A program made the position numbers and the translations under genes. This document shows, in pieces, positions 32,135 to 40,638 of a stretch of DNA of 64,000 nucleotides (position 1 is its first letter; the number at the start of each line of letters is the position of its first letter). The notes under the pieces were generated by a model that made no database searches, was not told where the DNA came from, and was given only the letters and a program-made list of their open reading frames with translations. This stretch comes from Bacteroidales bacterium (GTDB lineage Bacteria > Bacteroidota > Bacteroidia > Bacteroidales > JAAYJT01): the NCBI GenBank assembly GCA_014860575.1, contig JACZJK010000016.1:217935-281934 (forward strand). The letters are read 5' to 3'.

Positions 32135-34036
32135 GTGAGCGAAGCCATCAAGCACGAATGTGGAATTGCCCTCATTCGCCTTTTAAAGCCCCTGGAATAT
32201 TATTTAAATCGTTATGGAACCGCATTCTATGGGCTAAACAAGCTGCATCTGCTCATGGAGAAACAGCACAACCGCGGCCAGGATGGGGCCGGAATCGCAA
32301 ACATAAAATTCGACCTAAATCCGGGCGAGAAGTATATGAACCGCCTGCGATCAGGCGCTGAATCACCTGTAAATAAAATATTCCTGCAAATATTTGAAAC
32401 GATAAATCAAATCCATGAAAAGCATCCCGACAGGCTGCGTGATGTGAACTGGCTCAAAAGCAATCTTGATTTTACCGGCGAATTGTTTCTCGGGCATTTA
32501 CGGTACGGAACCTATGGAAAAAATGATGTAACAAACATCCACCCGGTAATCAGGGAAAATAACTGGAAAACCAAGAACCTGGTTCTTGCCGGAAATTTTA
32601 ACCTTACCAATGTTGACGAGCTTTTTAATAAGTTGGTTGATCTCGGCCAGTATCCGCTTGAAACTTCCGACACAGTGACCATGCTTGAAAAAATTGGCCA
32701 TTTCCTGGATGATGAAAACGAGGAATTGTACCGGCGGTTCAAACAGGAAGGATATGTTAAAAAGGAGATCAGCCTTCATATTGCAGAAACGCTTGACCTG
32801 CAGAAAATCTTATCGCGGGCCGCTGACCAATGGGACGGTGGTTATACCATAGCAGGATTACTTGGCCATGGCGATGCATTTGTGATGCGCGATCCTGCTG
32901 GCATCAGGCCGGCATTTTATTATGCTGACGAGGAGGTTATTGTGGTCACATCCGAAAGGCCTGCCATACAAACAGCATTTAATGTTTGGATCGAAAAAAT
33001 TAGGGAAATCAAACCCGGCCATGCGCTGGTGATCAAGAAGAATGGCGAATGGGGCGAATATCTTTGCAAAGCGCCAACAGAGAAACGCTCCTGTTCTTTT
33101 GAACGTATCTACTTTTCAAGAGGAACCGATGCCGATATTTACCTCGAACGGAAAAAACTGGGTAGGTTTCTGACCCCTGCAATTCTCAAAACAGTTAACT
33201 TCAACCTGAAGGATACAGTGTTTTCATATATCCCAAACACTGCCGCGGTTGCCTTTTACGGCATGGTTGAAGCGCTGACTGATTTTTGCAACAAAGTAAA
33301 GAATGAAAGACTTTTGCAACATAAAGAATCTCTTACCGAAGAAATCATTGGCGAAATTCTCGCGCTGGCCCCACGTGTTGAGAAGGTTGCTGTGAAGGAT
33401 ATCAAGTTACGAACCTTTATTACGCAAGACATTGGCCGAGAGGATCTGGTTGCCCATGTGTATGATGTCACTTACGGAATTATCCGAACCGATATAGACA
33501 CCCTGGTTGTACTTGACGATTCCATTGTGAGAGGAACAACCCTGCGTAAAAGTATTATCCGCATCCTCGACCGGCTGGGTCCTGTGCATATTGTTATTGC
33601 ATCCTCTGCGCCTCAGATCCGTTATCCGGATTGTTATGGCATTGATATGGCCAAATTGAGCGATTTTATTGCTTTCAACGCCGCCATCATGCTGCTCAAA
33701 GAAACGCATCAAACCAATGTGATCAACGACGTTTACAAGAAATGCAAGGCGCAGGAAAATCTACCGCCAGCCGAAATGGTAAATTATGTCAGGGAAATTT
33801 ACAAACCATTTACCGCAGAGCAGATAGCCACGAAAATTTCTGAAATGGTCAGGCCCGAAAAAGCGAACGCCCGGGTAACAGTTATCTTCAACACTATAGA
33901 AAACTTACACGAAGCTTGTCCCAACCATACCGGCGACTGGTATTTTACAGGTAATTATCCCACACCTGGAGGCAATATGGTGGTTAACCGCTCTTTTATC
34001 AATTACATTGAGGGAAGAAACGAAAGAGCCTATTAG
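32135..34036 (+). CDS. purF: Amidophosphoribosyltransferase-like protein (enlarged PurF)
   Basis: 633 residues from a GTG at 32135. The first step of purine synthesis joins PRPP and glutamine. An N-terminal nucleophile glutaminase domain is seen, with Cys9 (HECGIAL) after a short propeptide, QHNRGQDGAGIA and LGHLRYGTYG. The phosphoribosyltransferase half has the PRPP motif VVLDDSIVRGTTLRKS. It is roughly 130-160 residues longer than classical PurF, with extra sequence in both domains. Bacteroidota often have such a long form beside a normal PurF, so this may be the second paralogue with a different acceptor. Confidence 0.85.
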   Translation: MSEAIKHECGIALIRLLKPLEYYLNRYGTAFYGLNKLHLLMEKQHNRGQDGAGIANIKFDLNPGEKYMNRLRSGAESPVNKIFLQIFETINQIHEKHPDRLRDVNWLKSNLDFTGELFLGHLRYGTYGKNDVTNIHPVIRENNWKTKNLVLAGNFNLTNVDELFNKLVDLGQYPLETSDTVTMLEKIGHFLDDENEELYRRFKQEGYVKKEISLHIAETLDLQKILSRAADQWDGGYTIAGLLGHGDAFVMRDPAGIRPAFYYADEEVIVVTSERPAIQTAFNVWIEKIREIKPGHALVIKKNGEWGEYLCKAPTEKRSCSFERIYFSRGTDADIYLERKKLGRFLTPAILKTVNFNLKDTVFSYIPNTAAVAFYGMVEALTDFCNKVKNERLLQHKESLTEEIIGEILALAPRVEKVAVKDIKLRTFITQDIGREDLVAHVYDVTYGIIRTDIDTLVVLDDSIVRGTTLRKSIIRILDRLGPVHIVIASSAPQIRYPDCYGIDMAKLSDFIAFNAAIMLLKETHQTNVINDVYKKCKAQENLPPAEMVNYVREIYKPFTAEQIATKISEMVRPEKANARVTVIFNTIENLHEACPNHTGDWYFTGNYPTPGGNMVVNRSFINYIEGRNERAY

Positions 34037-34262
34037 TAACTGGCAACCATTGATAATGGTTCGGCAATCAAAGGGTGCGGCATTGTTCATTTGTGTTGTG
34101 ATGCAGTGATGCAGTAATACAATATTGCAGTGTTGCGGTGGCTGAGCTTGTCGGAGTCTAGAGTAATGGAGCGCTGTATTTAATTGCCAACTGCCAACCC
34201 CTCTCCGAAGGGTTTGTCTGTGGAACGCAAAAATTATAATTATTATTCCCAAATTATGAGGG
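34037..34262. repeat. Spacer with hairpin and TGCAGTGATGCAGTAAT-type words
   Basis: Just after the PurF-like stop, AACCATT-GAT-AATGGTT (34045-34061) makes a small hairpin without a T-run. It is followed by GTGATGCAGTGATGCAGTAA and related words, the complement of ATTACTGCATCAC words at 63530-63565. No gene is visible. Confidence 0.5.
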
Positions 34263-34655
34263 CTATAGTGCTTTCACAATCATTTGAGTGATTTCCTCTA
34301 ACTCCTCGTTCGTGAGCTTCAGTTTGGGTTGCTTGAAATCAATATCATAAATGGTATTGATAGGAACCAGGTGAATGTGTGCATGGGCCACTTCAAGGCC
34401 AATCACAGCAAGGCCAACCTTTTTGCATGGTATAACCTTCTTGATTGCTATCGCAACCTTTTTAGCAAATACAAAGTAATCAGAATAAAGCTTGTCGTCG
34501 AGATCGAATATATAATCTATTTCTTGTTTAGGTATCACCAATACATGCCCTTTGGCCAAAGGATTGATATCAAGAAAAGCCAGGAAGCGATCGTCCTCTG
34601 CTAGTTTATAGGCCGGGATTTCGCCACTTACGATTTTTGAAAAAATACTTGCCAT
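34263..34655 (-). CDS. HIT family nucleotide hydrolase
   Basis: 130 residues of the histidine-triad family. The start ASIFSKIVSGEIPAYK and LAFLDINPLAKGHVLVIPK are standard. The triad appears as VAHAHIHLVPIN, in which the middle His is the nucleophile of the H-x-H-x-H motif. HinT-like members hydrolyse adenosine phosphoramidates; the physiological substrate is unknown. The ATG at 34655 lies 16 bases downstream of the greA stop, so both are read as one transcript, a pairing often seen in Bacteroidota. Confidence 0.93.
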   Translation of the reverse strand: MASIFSKIVSGEIPAYKLAEDDRFLAFLDINPLAKGHVLVIPKQEIDYIFDLDDKLYSDYFVFAKKVAIAIKKVIPCKKVGLAVIGLEVAHAHIHLVPINTIYDIDFKQPKLKLTNEELEEITQMIVKAL

Positions 34656-34671
34656 GATGTTCAGTTATATT

Positions 34672-35145
34672 TTACCGTGAAATTTCAATTACCTTAAAGG
34701 CCATTTTTCCGGCTGGCACATCAATTTCGGCTGTTTCGCCTACGCTCAAACCAAGCAATCCTTTGGCAATAGGCGAGCTAACGGAAATCTTACCTTCCCG
34801 GATGTTTGCTTCATTCTCAGGAACGAGGGTATAAGTCATCACCGAGTCATTTTTAAGATTCTTGATTTTAACTGTTGAAAGGATCAACACCTTGCTTGTG
34901 TCCATCTTCGATTCATCAATCAAACGTGCATTCCTGATAATTTCCTGTAATTTGGATATTTTCAGTTCCAGCATGGCCTGTTCATTCTTGGCGGCGTCAT
35001 ACTCTGCATTTTCCGATAAATCGCCTTTGTCCCTGGCATCGGCAATTTGCTGGGATATCATAGGCCTTTCAACACTGATCAGTTGATCCAACTCTGCCTG
35101 AAGTTTCTTCAAGCCTGCCGATGTGTAATACGCTGTTTCTGTCAT
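34672..35145 (-). CDS. greA: Transcription elongation factor GreA
   Basis: 157 residues. GreA rescues backtracked RNA polymerase by stimulating transcript cleavage. The N-terminal coiled coil (about 1-75) includes GLKKLQAELDQL, the acidic tip region DARDKGDLSENAEYDAAK, and a C-terminal FKBP-like domain with SPIAKGLLGLSVGE and EIDVPAGKMAFKVIEI. The ATG at 35145 (MTETAYYT) is preferred over the upstream in-frame TTG at 35151. HIT follows 16 bases downstream. A terminator upstream separates it from the PorV-like gene. Confidence 0.96.
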   Translation of the reverse strand: MTETAYYTSAGLKKLQAELDQLISVERPMISQQIADARDKGDLSENAEYDAAKNEQAMLELKISKLQEIIRNARLIDESKMDTSKVLILSTVKIKNLKNDSVMTYTLVPENEANIREGKISVSSPIAKGLLGLSVGETAEIDVPAGKMAFKVIEISR

Positions 35146-35180
35146 GTCCAAAACAATTTTACCGTTATCGAAATAAGATA

Positions 35181-35205
35181 AAAGACCCTCAAAAAGGGCC
35201 TTTTT
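35181..35205 (-). terminator. Rho-independent terminator after the PorV-like gene
   Basis: On the minus strand GGCCCT and AGGGTC pair around a TTTTG loop, flanked by an A-run before and TTTT after. The flanks also pair, making a bidirectional-looking terminator. It ends the TonB receptor-to-PorV transcript before greA. Confidence 0.7.
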
Positions 35206-35244
35206 ATTGAAAACAAAAAAGTTAAAACCTAAGTTAAGTGGTTG

Positions 35245-36303
35245 TTAGAAAGTAAGTCTGGCACTTATGCTATGGGTTCCTGACCATGGGTCAGTATCCC
35301 TGTAAGAATAATCAACGGCAAAGATAGAACCTTTTTCTTTATTCAATGGAACCTGAACAGTTAATCCTGCTGAAGGCCCGGTAAAGGCGGTAGTTCTTTC
35401 AGCTTTATCTGTAATTCCATCCTCGTAAGTATAACCTGCCCTGAGCATAAGGTAATTTCTCAATGCATATTGCAGACCTCCTGAAAACTGGTCTTTAAAA
35501 AACGAGTTCGAAATAAAATTACCTGCGAATGTGAGCGTATGATCCTCTGAAATCAGAAAATCATATGCTGCACCGATAATAAGCTGTGAAGGCATTTCGT
35601 ATTCGGCTGAACGTTGTTCAACGGTAAACTGGTTATCCTGTCCAGGTAGAAGAGTTCGTATGGCAAGTCCGTCGCCTGTGAAATGCATGGTAGGCCCGAT
35701 GTTTTTGAGAGTGATGCCGAACTTGATATTTTCCAAATCACCGGTCACATACTGGATGCCGGCATCTATTGCAACACCTTGTGAGCTCATATCAGCAATT
35801 GACTGACTGATAATTTTGAGGTTAAACCCGCCGTAGATGCTATTTGAGAAAGCTTTAGCATACGAAATACCAATATTCATGTAACTGGGGGCAAAGGTTC
35901 CTATGCCACCTTCGGGAATTGCAACTGTGGTGATTGGTATATCGCCAAAACGCATTGACATAATGGTTACACCCAGTACGCCGGTTTCACTGACTTTTTG
36001 TGTGAACCCAAATGAATTGATGCTGATTTCAGATCCTTGCAACCATTGGGTGTTGGAGAATATCAGTTCAGTGCCATTAGTAAAAGCAATACCTGCCACA
36101 TTACCAAACATGGCCTCAAGCCCGCGAACGCTGGCGGTATTGGCGCCTCCCCAACCGGAACTGCGGGCCCAGGGATTTATGAGCAATTCTGAGGCACCGG
36201 CTTCACCGGCACGATCCTTATTACCTGCCCAGATGTCATTCACAGGTAAGAGCAGAGCGATGGTAAGCAGACCAGCCAGGATGTATAATTGTAAGCTCTT
36301 CAT
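35245..36303 (-). CDS. PorV/PorQ family outer-membrane protein
   Basis: 352 residues with a signal peptide (ending NDIWAG), then GASELLINPWARSSGWGGANTAS, the conserved N-terminal stretch of PorV/PorQ-like beta-barrels, and alternating strands ending SISARLTF. PorV shuttles T9SS cargo to the attachment complex; PorQ and other paralogues are less understood. It is the last gene of a three-gene minus-strand unit with a huge secreted protein and a TonB-dependent receptor. That context suggests a paralogue dedicated to that secreted protein rather than the main PorV. Confidence 0.87.
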   Translation of the reverse strand: MKSLQLYILAGLLTIALLLPVNDIWAGNKDRAGEAGASELLINPWARSSGWGGANTASVRGLEAMFGNVAGIAFTNGTELIFSNTQWLQGSEISINSFGFTQKVSETGVLGVTIMSMRFGDIPITTVAIPEGGIGTFAPSYMNIGISYAKAFSNSIYGGFNLKIISQSIADMSSQGVAIDAGIQYVTGDLENIKFGITLKNIGPTMHFTGDGLAIRTLLPGQDNQFTVEQRSAEYEMPSQLIIGAAYDFLISEDHTLTFAGNFISNSFFKDQFSGGLQYALRNYLMLRAGYTYEDGITDKAERTTAFTGPSAGLTVQVPLNKEKGSIFAVDYSYRDTDPWSGTHSISARLTF

Positions 36304-36348
36304 ATTGTATCTTTTATTGAATTTGACATTAAATTATTTGCTGATACA

Positions 36349-39300
36349 TTAGAATGCATTAAGGTCCACTGGCCTTAGCGCACCAAACCATTTGATCGTT
36401 CTTTCCCCAAACTCATCCGCATTAATATGTATAATATATAATCCACCTGCAATGGGAATCCCTGCATCGTTTTTCAGATCCCAGTCAATGGATGTAATTT
36501 CAGAGTCCTTGGTAAACTGCCGGATAAGGGTTCCGTTAAGGGTGTAAATAGTTACAGTACACTTCCTTGGAAGGTTTGTTATCTTAATCCTGTTATCCAA
36601 CTGATTGACTTCGTAATCTGAATATGCACGATAAGGATTAGGCACAACATTGATAAGGTCAAGGTCGTTTTTGGCTTTTTCAATATCGTTGGTAATAGGG
36701 GCAATTCCCGCTGTGCTGAAAGCATACATTGGATAGTTCCGGTTCGCAGTATCATTAACAATTGCAATTGAATCTCTCAATGGCAAGGAGTAGTACCTGT
36801 TGTAAGGTTTACCAACCCTGAGCCTGATATGTGCCTCGCTCGAAAGCCATTCAGCACCATCTACCGCTAATGGAATATTCACCCACATGGCTGTTGACCA
36901 GGCATAACGCTTGATAGGCGCTGACATAGTCAGATGTTGTCGCAACCAAACCCCTGCATCATACGCCGGTGCAAATGGCTTGTAACCAGGCAAAGGCAGT
37001 GAGGTTAATTGCTTGGTGTCCATGATATAAATATAGTGCATACCACCAAAAGCAAAACCGGCTTCGTTTACCGCATTGGAAGTTGGGTTGAACTTCATAT
37101 CGCGGCCATTCTCACCAACCAGCCAGGAATTTTCACCGAACATAATATTCAGGCGTTCTCCAGTTTCTACGTTGATCGCATAACCCGGGAACCAGCCCAT
37201 ACCCGTCGCATTGATGTAGTTAGGATCATCGGGGTTGGTGCTAGGCCCGGCTTCAGGATCTGCAAAATTACCGTCCTTATCTACAGAAGCTGAGGATCTG
37301 ACATCGAATATGGGCGTTCTGCCTTCTGAAAGATTGGCTTCTGGTGCTAATTCAATGACTACCGACCTGGTCCATTTCGATTTATCAGGTGTGAGCACGA
37401 TATCAACACTGGCTATTTCTCCCAGCGACTGGAATGATTTTGATTGCAGACTTTGCGCAGGTGCGGTTTTTGCAACCGCGTCCTGGCCATCAAATGCCAC
37501 GAGCTGATAAGGCGCCCATGTTCCTCCCAGCACATTTTCATATACATTATTAGGGTCCCTTGGCCATGTTGGCATATTCCAGTCAGAATTTCCGCCATCA
37601 TTGAGGGTTCCTGATCTTACCCAGTTAAATGGACCTCCACCATCAATATCCGGGATACCGCTTAGCCAGGGTGTAGCATTATCTGCAAAAGTGATTGAGG
37701 CTTCAAGGAAACCATTGTTTTCAGCCAGCACAGCATAACGCGAAACAGTTCCATCAGGATCAGGGGATTCACCTACTTTATAGCTTCCCGGAGGATATAT
37801 CTGTCCTATTTCAACAGCAATCCCGATTTCGGGAAAAATTTGTTCCTTAAAGGTAAAGATGCTGCGCTGTGAATCAAAGATTTCACCGGTGGTTTGATTG
37901 ATAAGCTTCCAAGTAGTAACTATTTTGCTTGCTGTATCGCCACCAGAAATAAAAGCAAAAGCACCACCGGTAACGTTAAACACCTTCTGCCTGTACATTG
38001 AATCAAACTTCAGTATAAAATCAGCGGCTTTCAGGCTCAGAGGGTCAATAACCTTAACTTTAACAGGACCTTTGTCAGCAGCATAGGTTGGGTTATAAAT
38101 GATCGGATAATTTGGATTGCCAAGGGATGTAGCCGAATCAACAGGAGGTTTTGCCAGGATGGCATCGTGGGTTCCAGGAATAAAATCCAAAACGTTGCCA
38201 CCGTTGCCTTGTCCCTGCAATCGGGTAATTTCAACGCCATCGCCATAATTAGCTACCGGTGAAATGGGTCCGACAGTAATATGAGGGATAGCAGTGTAAA
38301 CCCGGATGTTTCTTCTGCCTGCAAGAAATGGTTTTGTTTGTCCGTTGAGAGATTGTTCACCTGGAACCTGGGCGTTAGGGTCAGTTGAATATTTTTCATA
38401 TTCGTTGTATGCGTAAGCCAATGCGAGATAATAGTATTGTTTGTGGTTCACAAGAGATTCATTCGAAAATGCATCCTGGGTTAATCTGAATGAGTTACGG
38501 ATACCTGCATCAGAACCATTCACTTCCATCACTGGTACATTTGCACCCAACGATTGGTCGTAGTAATAGTTAACAAGTTTACTTACACCATTTTTTACGT
38601 CAACCTGGAATACCAGACGAGCAAGGTTAGGATCCTTGATATCAGCTGCACTTACTGAAGCGCTCTTCAACTGGAAAACCTGGTAGCCTTCAAAAACGTA
38701 GAGTGAATCTCCCTGTGTAATGTTATAATCAACTTCAGTATATTCTTCATTAAAGTTATTACCGGCATCGTTGGTTCTGCGGTTGGTGAGGTAAATGATA
38801 AGTTCTTTGTCAAGTTCGCGGAAGGTAAGATCAGGGGCATTGGGCCCGTCAACTACCTGGAAGCAATTATCGAAGAGCGCCTGGCATTTGTCGTCAACTA
38901 CCCTTAACAACTCAACAGAAGCCCAGGGGCCGCCGGAAGCTGCGCGTGCCCAGGGAATACCCACAGTAATATAGTTTACAGCACCCGGACGCAAAGTAAA
39001 TGGCCCTGCTGATTGAAGGAAACGGCGATCGTTAACGGGGTTTCCTGCTGTTTCCTCAGTCCAATAAATAGGCCCGGCAGGAGTCTGGAACCCGGTACTC
39101 CACATACAGGGATCGCTATCGCCTGGGAAAAGGAAATCTGTATCAGGGCCGTAGCCTCCTGCAGTTTCGTGTCCATTACCACCATAAAGCATTTTGGTTC
39201 CATCTTTCCAGATTCCACGAAGGTAGTTGTAGTAGTCAATGGCTACCTGCGGGTCGGTTTGATAAGGCTGAGCGCCAGCAGTAGTGTTGTTAAAATATGT

Positions 39301-40587
39301 AAACCTTCTCATCCCAAAACGTTCATTGTTGGGAATGCCATCGCCAAAGTTTACCCCATTAATTGCTTCAGCATAATGCAATTCCCGAACTATATCGCAA
39401 GGCAACAAGTTGCCGGACTCGTCAAAAGCAGATTGCCTGTCCTGTCCGTAAAGTGGTTGACCGGCTTCGATGCGATCCATATAAGGTCCCTGGAAGAAGT
39501 CAACTCCAATTGCTGGTGGTTGGTCTCCGTATGACCAAGGTTGGCCGGTACCGTCAACCGGTGTTCCGTTATAACAATAACCGAGTCCTCTGTCAACATC
39601 ACAGCCAATGTAATCATCAAGGTGATGGCCAAGATCAGGATCAACCCACTGGCTGAAATAAGTTTCTCTTAAAGTAAAAGTGGAACGGTTGATGATTTCA
39701 TAACTATAGAAGGTCATGTTGTTAATTTCATCGTTGGTGGCAAAGGCAAATGCTTGTGCACGGATTTCAATACCGATGGCATCGCCTCCGGTTTCGGTAT
39801 GAATATTTCCTTTATCGTTGAAAACCCACCATAAGGTTTGGTCACCCTTTACTACCTGGTCAGATAAAATTCCATACAGCCAGTTGTTTGGATCATCCGG
39901 ATGGTAATATTGGGCATCCATCGTAGGTGTGAGCGTTTGGCAAAGCTCACCAGTGAGATCATAATAAGGGAAATCACCCGAGTAAGGGTCATAGGTGCCA
40001 TCCCCATCCCTGTCGTAAAAAGGGGCCAGGTAATAACTCTGCCCTTTGGTAACATCGCCATGAGCAGGCCATTTAAGGATCACTTCCGGTATTGTGTAGT
40101 TAGGATATGAGGCCGGATCATCCCACCATGCCAAATACTCGTCTACCTGTGAGCGGTTGATAGGAAAATGCTTGTCAAATTTCGCGCATTCTTCTGAATC
40201 GGTAGCGGCGGAACCATCAATAGTAAGTGGTCCGGTCCAGTAATCGTTACCAACCTGGCGATAACGCAAAGCAGCAAGTTTTAACTGGTTATTTACATCA
40301 ATACCACCAATCCAGAGAGAAGCGGCAAACATGGACATTTTTCCTGATCCTTTTGGTATTTCATACTGGGAGCTTTCAAAGTCCCACCACATGTCTCCAC
40401 CTGTATTTATACGGGTTCGAACATTCCCAATATCCAGGTAGCGAAATCCACCTCCAGGTAAACAGCCGGATGCAACCGATTTCACATCAACTTTTTTTAT
40501 GTGATTATCGGGTACCTTTTCTGCAAATGAGTAGGACAGCGCCAAGCTGAAAACGAGTAAGATACAAGCCTGGAAAATCTTTTTCAT
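36349..40587 (-). CDS. Very large secreted protein with FlgD/T9SS-like C-terminus
   Basis: 1412 residues from the ATG at 40587 (MKKIFQACILLVFSLAL, signal peptide to SYSFA); an ATG at 40617 would add ten residues and weaken the signal. The N-terminal part contains CLPGGGFRYLDIGNVRTRI and GGDMWWDF, and aspartate-rich loops such as DRDGDGTYDPYSGD may bind calcium. The C-terminal 100 residues begin VVPNPYRAYSDYE and end DWDLKNDAGIPIAGGLYIIHI, a FlgD-like Ig domain as in many T9SS substrates. No enzyme motif was recognised. It lies between the TonB receptor (51 bases) and the PorV-like gene (45 bases). Confidence 0.83.
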   Translation of the reverse strand: MKKIFQACILLVFSLALSYSFAEKVPDNHIKKVDVKSVASGCLPGGGFRYLDIGNVRTRINTGGDMWWDFESSQYEIPKGSGKMSMFAASLWIGGIDVNNQLKLAALRYRQVGNDYWTGPLTIDGSAATDSEECAKFDKHFPINRSQVDEYLAWWDDPASYPNYTIPEVILKWPAHGDVTKGQSYYLAPFYDRDGDGTYDPYSGDFPYYDLTGELCQTLTPTMDAQYYHPDDPNNWLYGILSDQVVKGDQTLWWVFNDKGNIHTETGGDAIGIEIRAQAFAFATNDEINNMTFYSYEIINRSTFTLRETYFSQWVDPDLGHHLDDYIGCDVDRGLGYCYNGTPVDGTGQPWSYGDQPPAIGVDFFQGPYMDRIEAGQPLYGQDRQSAFDESGNLLPCDIVRELHYAEAINGVNFGDGIPNNERFGMRRFTYFNNTTAGAQPYQTDPQVAIDYYNYLRGIWKDGTKMLYGGNGHETAGGYGPDTDFLFPGDSDPCMWSTGFQTPAGPIYWTEETAGNPVNDRRFLQSAGPFTLRPGAVNYITVGIPWARAASGGPWASVELLRVVDDKCQALFDNCFQVVDGPNAPDLTFRELDKELIIYLTNRRTNDAGNNFNEEYTEVDYNITQGDSLYVFEGYQVFQLKSASVSAADIKDPNLARLVFQVDVKNGVSKLVNYYYDQSLGANVPVMEVNGSDAGIRNSFRLTQDAFSNESLVNHKQYYYLALAYAYNEYEKYSTDPNAQVPGEQSLNGQTKPFLAGRRNIRVYTAIPHITVGPISPVANYGDGVEITRLQGQGNGGNVLDFIPGTHDAILAKPPVDSATSLGNPNYPIIYNPTYAADKGPVKVKVIDPLSLKAADFILKFDSMYRQKVFNVTGGAFAFISGGDTASKIVTTWKLINQTTGEIFDSQRSIFTFKEQIFPEIGIAVEIGQIYPPGSYKVGESPDPDGTVSRYAVLAENNGFLEASITFADNATPWLSGIPDIDGGGPFNWVRSGTLNDGGNSDWNMPTWPRDPNNVYENVLGGTWAPYQLVAFDGQDAVAKTAPAQSLQSKSFQSLGEIASVDIVLTPDKSKWTRSVVIELAPEANLSEGRTPIFDVRSSASVDKDGNFADPEAGPSTNPDDPNYINATGMGWFPGYAINVETGERLNIMFGENSWLVGENGRDMKFNPTSNAVNEAGFAFGGMHYIYIMDTKQLTSLPLPGYKPFAPAYDAGVWLRQHLTMSAPIKRYAWSTAMWVNIPLAVDGAEWLSSEAHIRLRVGKPYNRYYSLPLRDSIAIVNDTANRNYPMYAFSTAGIAPITNDIEKAKNDLDLINVVPNPYRAYSDYEVNQLDNRIKITNLPRKCTVTIYTLNGTLIRQFTKDSEITSIDWDLKNDAGIPIAGGLYIIHINADEFGERTIKWFGALRPVDLNAF

Positions 40588-40638
40588 TGTATTGGATGAT
40601 TTAGGTGTTAAATTCATTTTGTTCCTGCGATATTGCTA

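Noticed and set aside
39013..39534. 173-codon plus-strand frame inside the giant secreted protein gene
   Set aside because: It is antisense to a strongly supported coding sequence with a signal peptide and C-terminal sorting domain.
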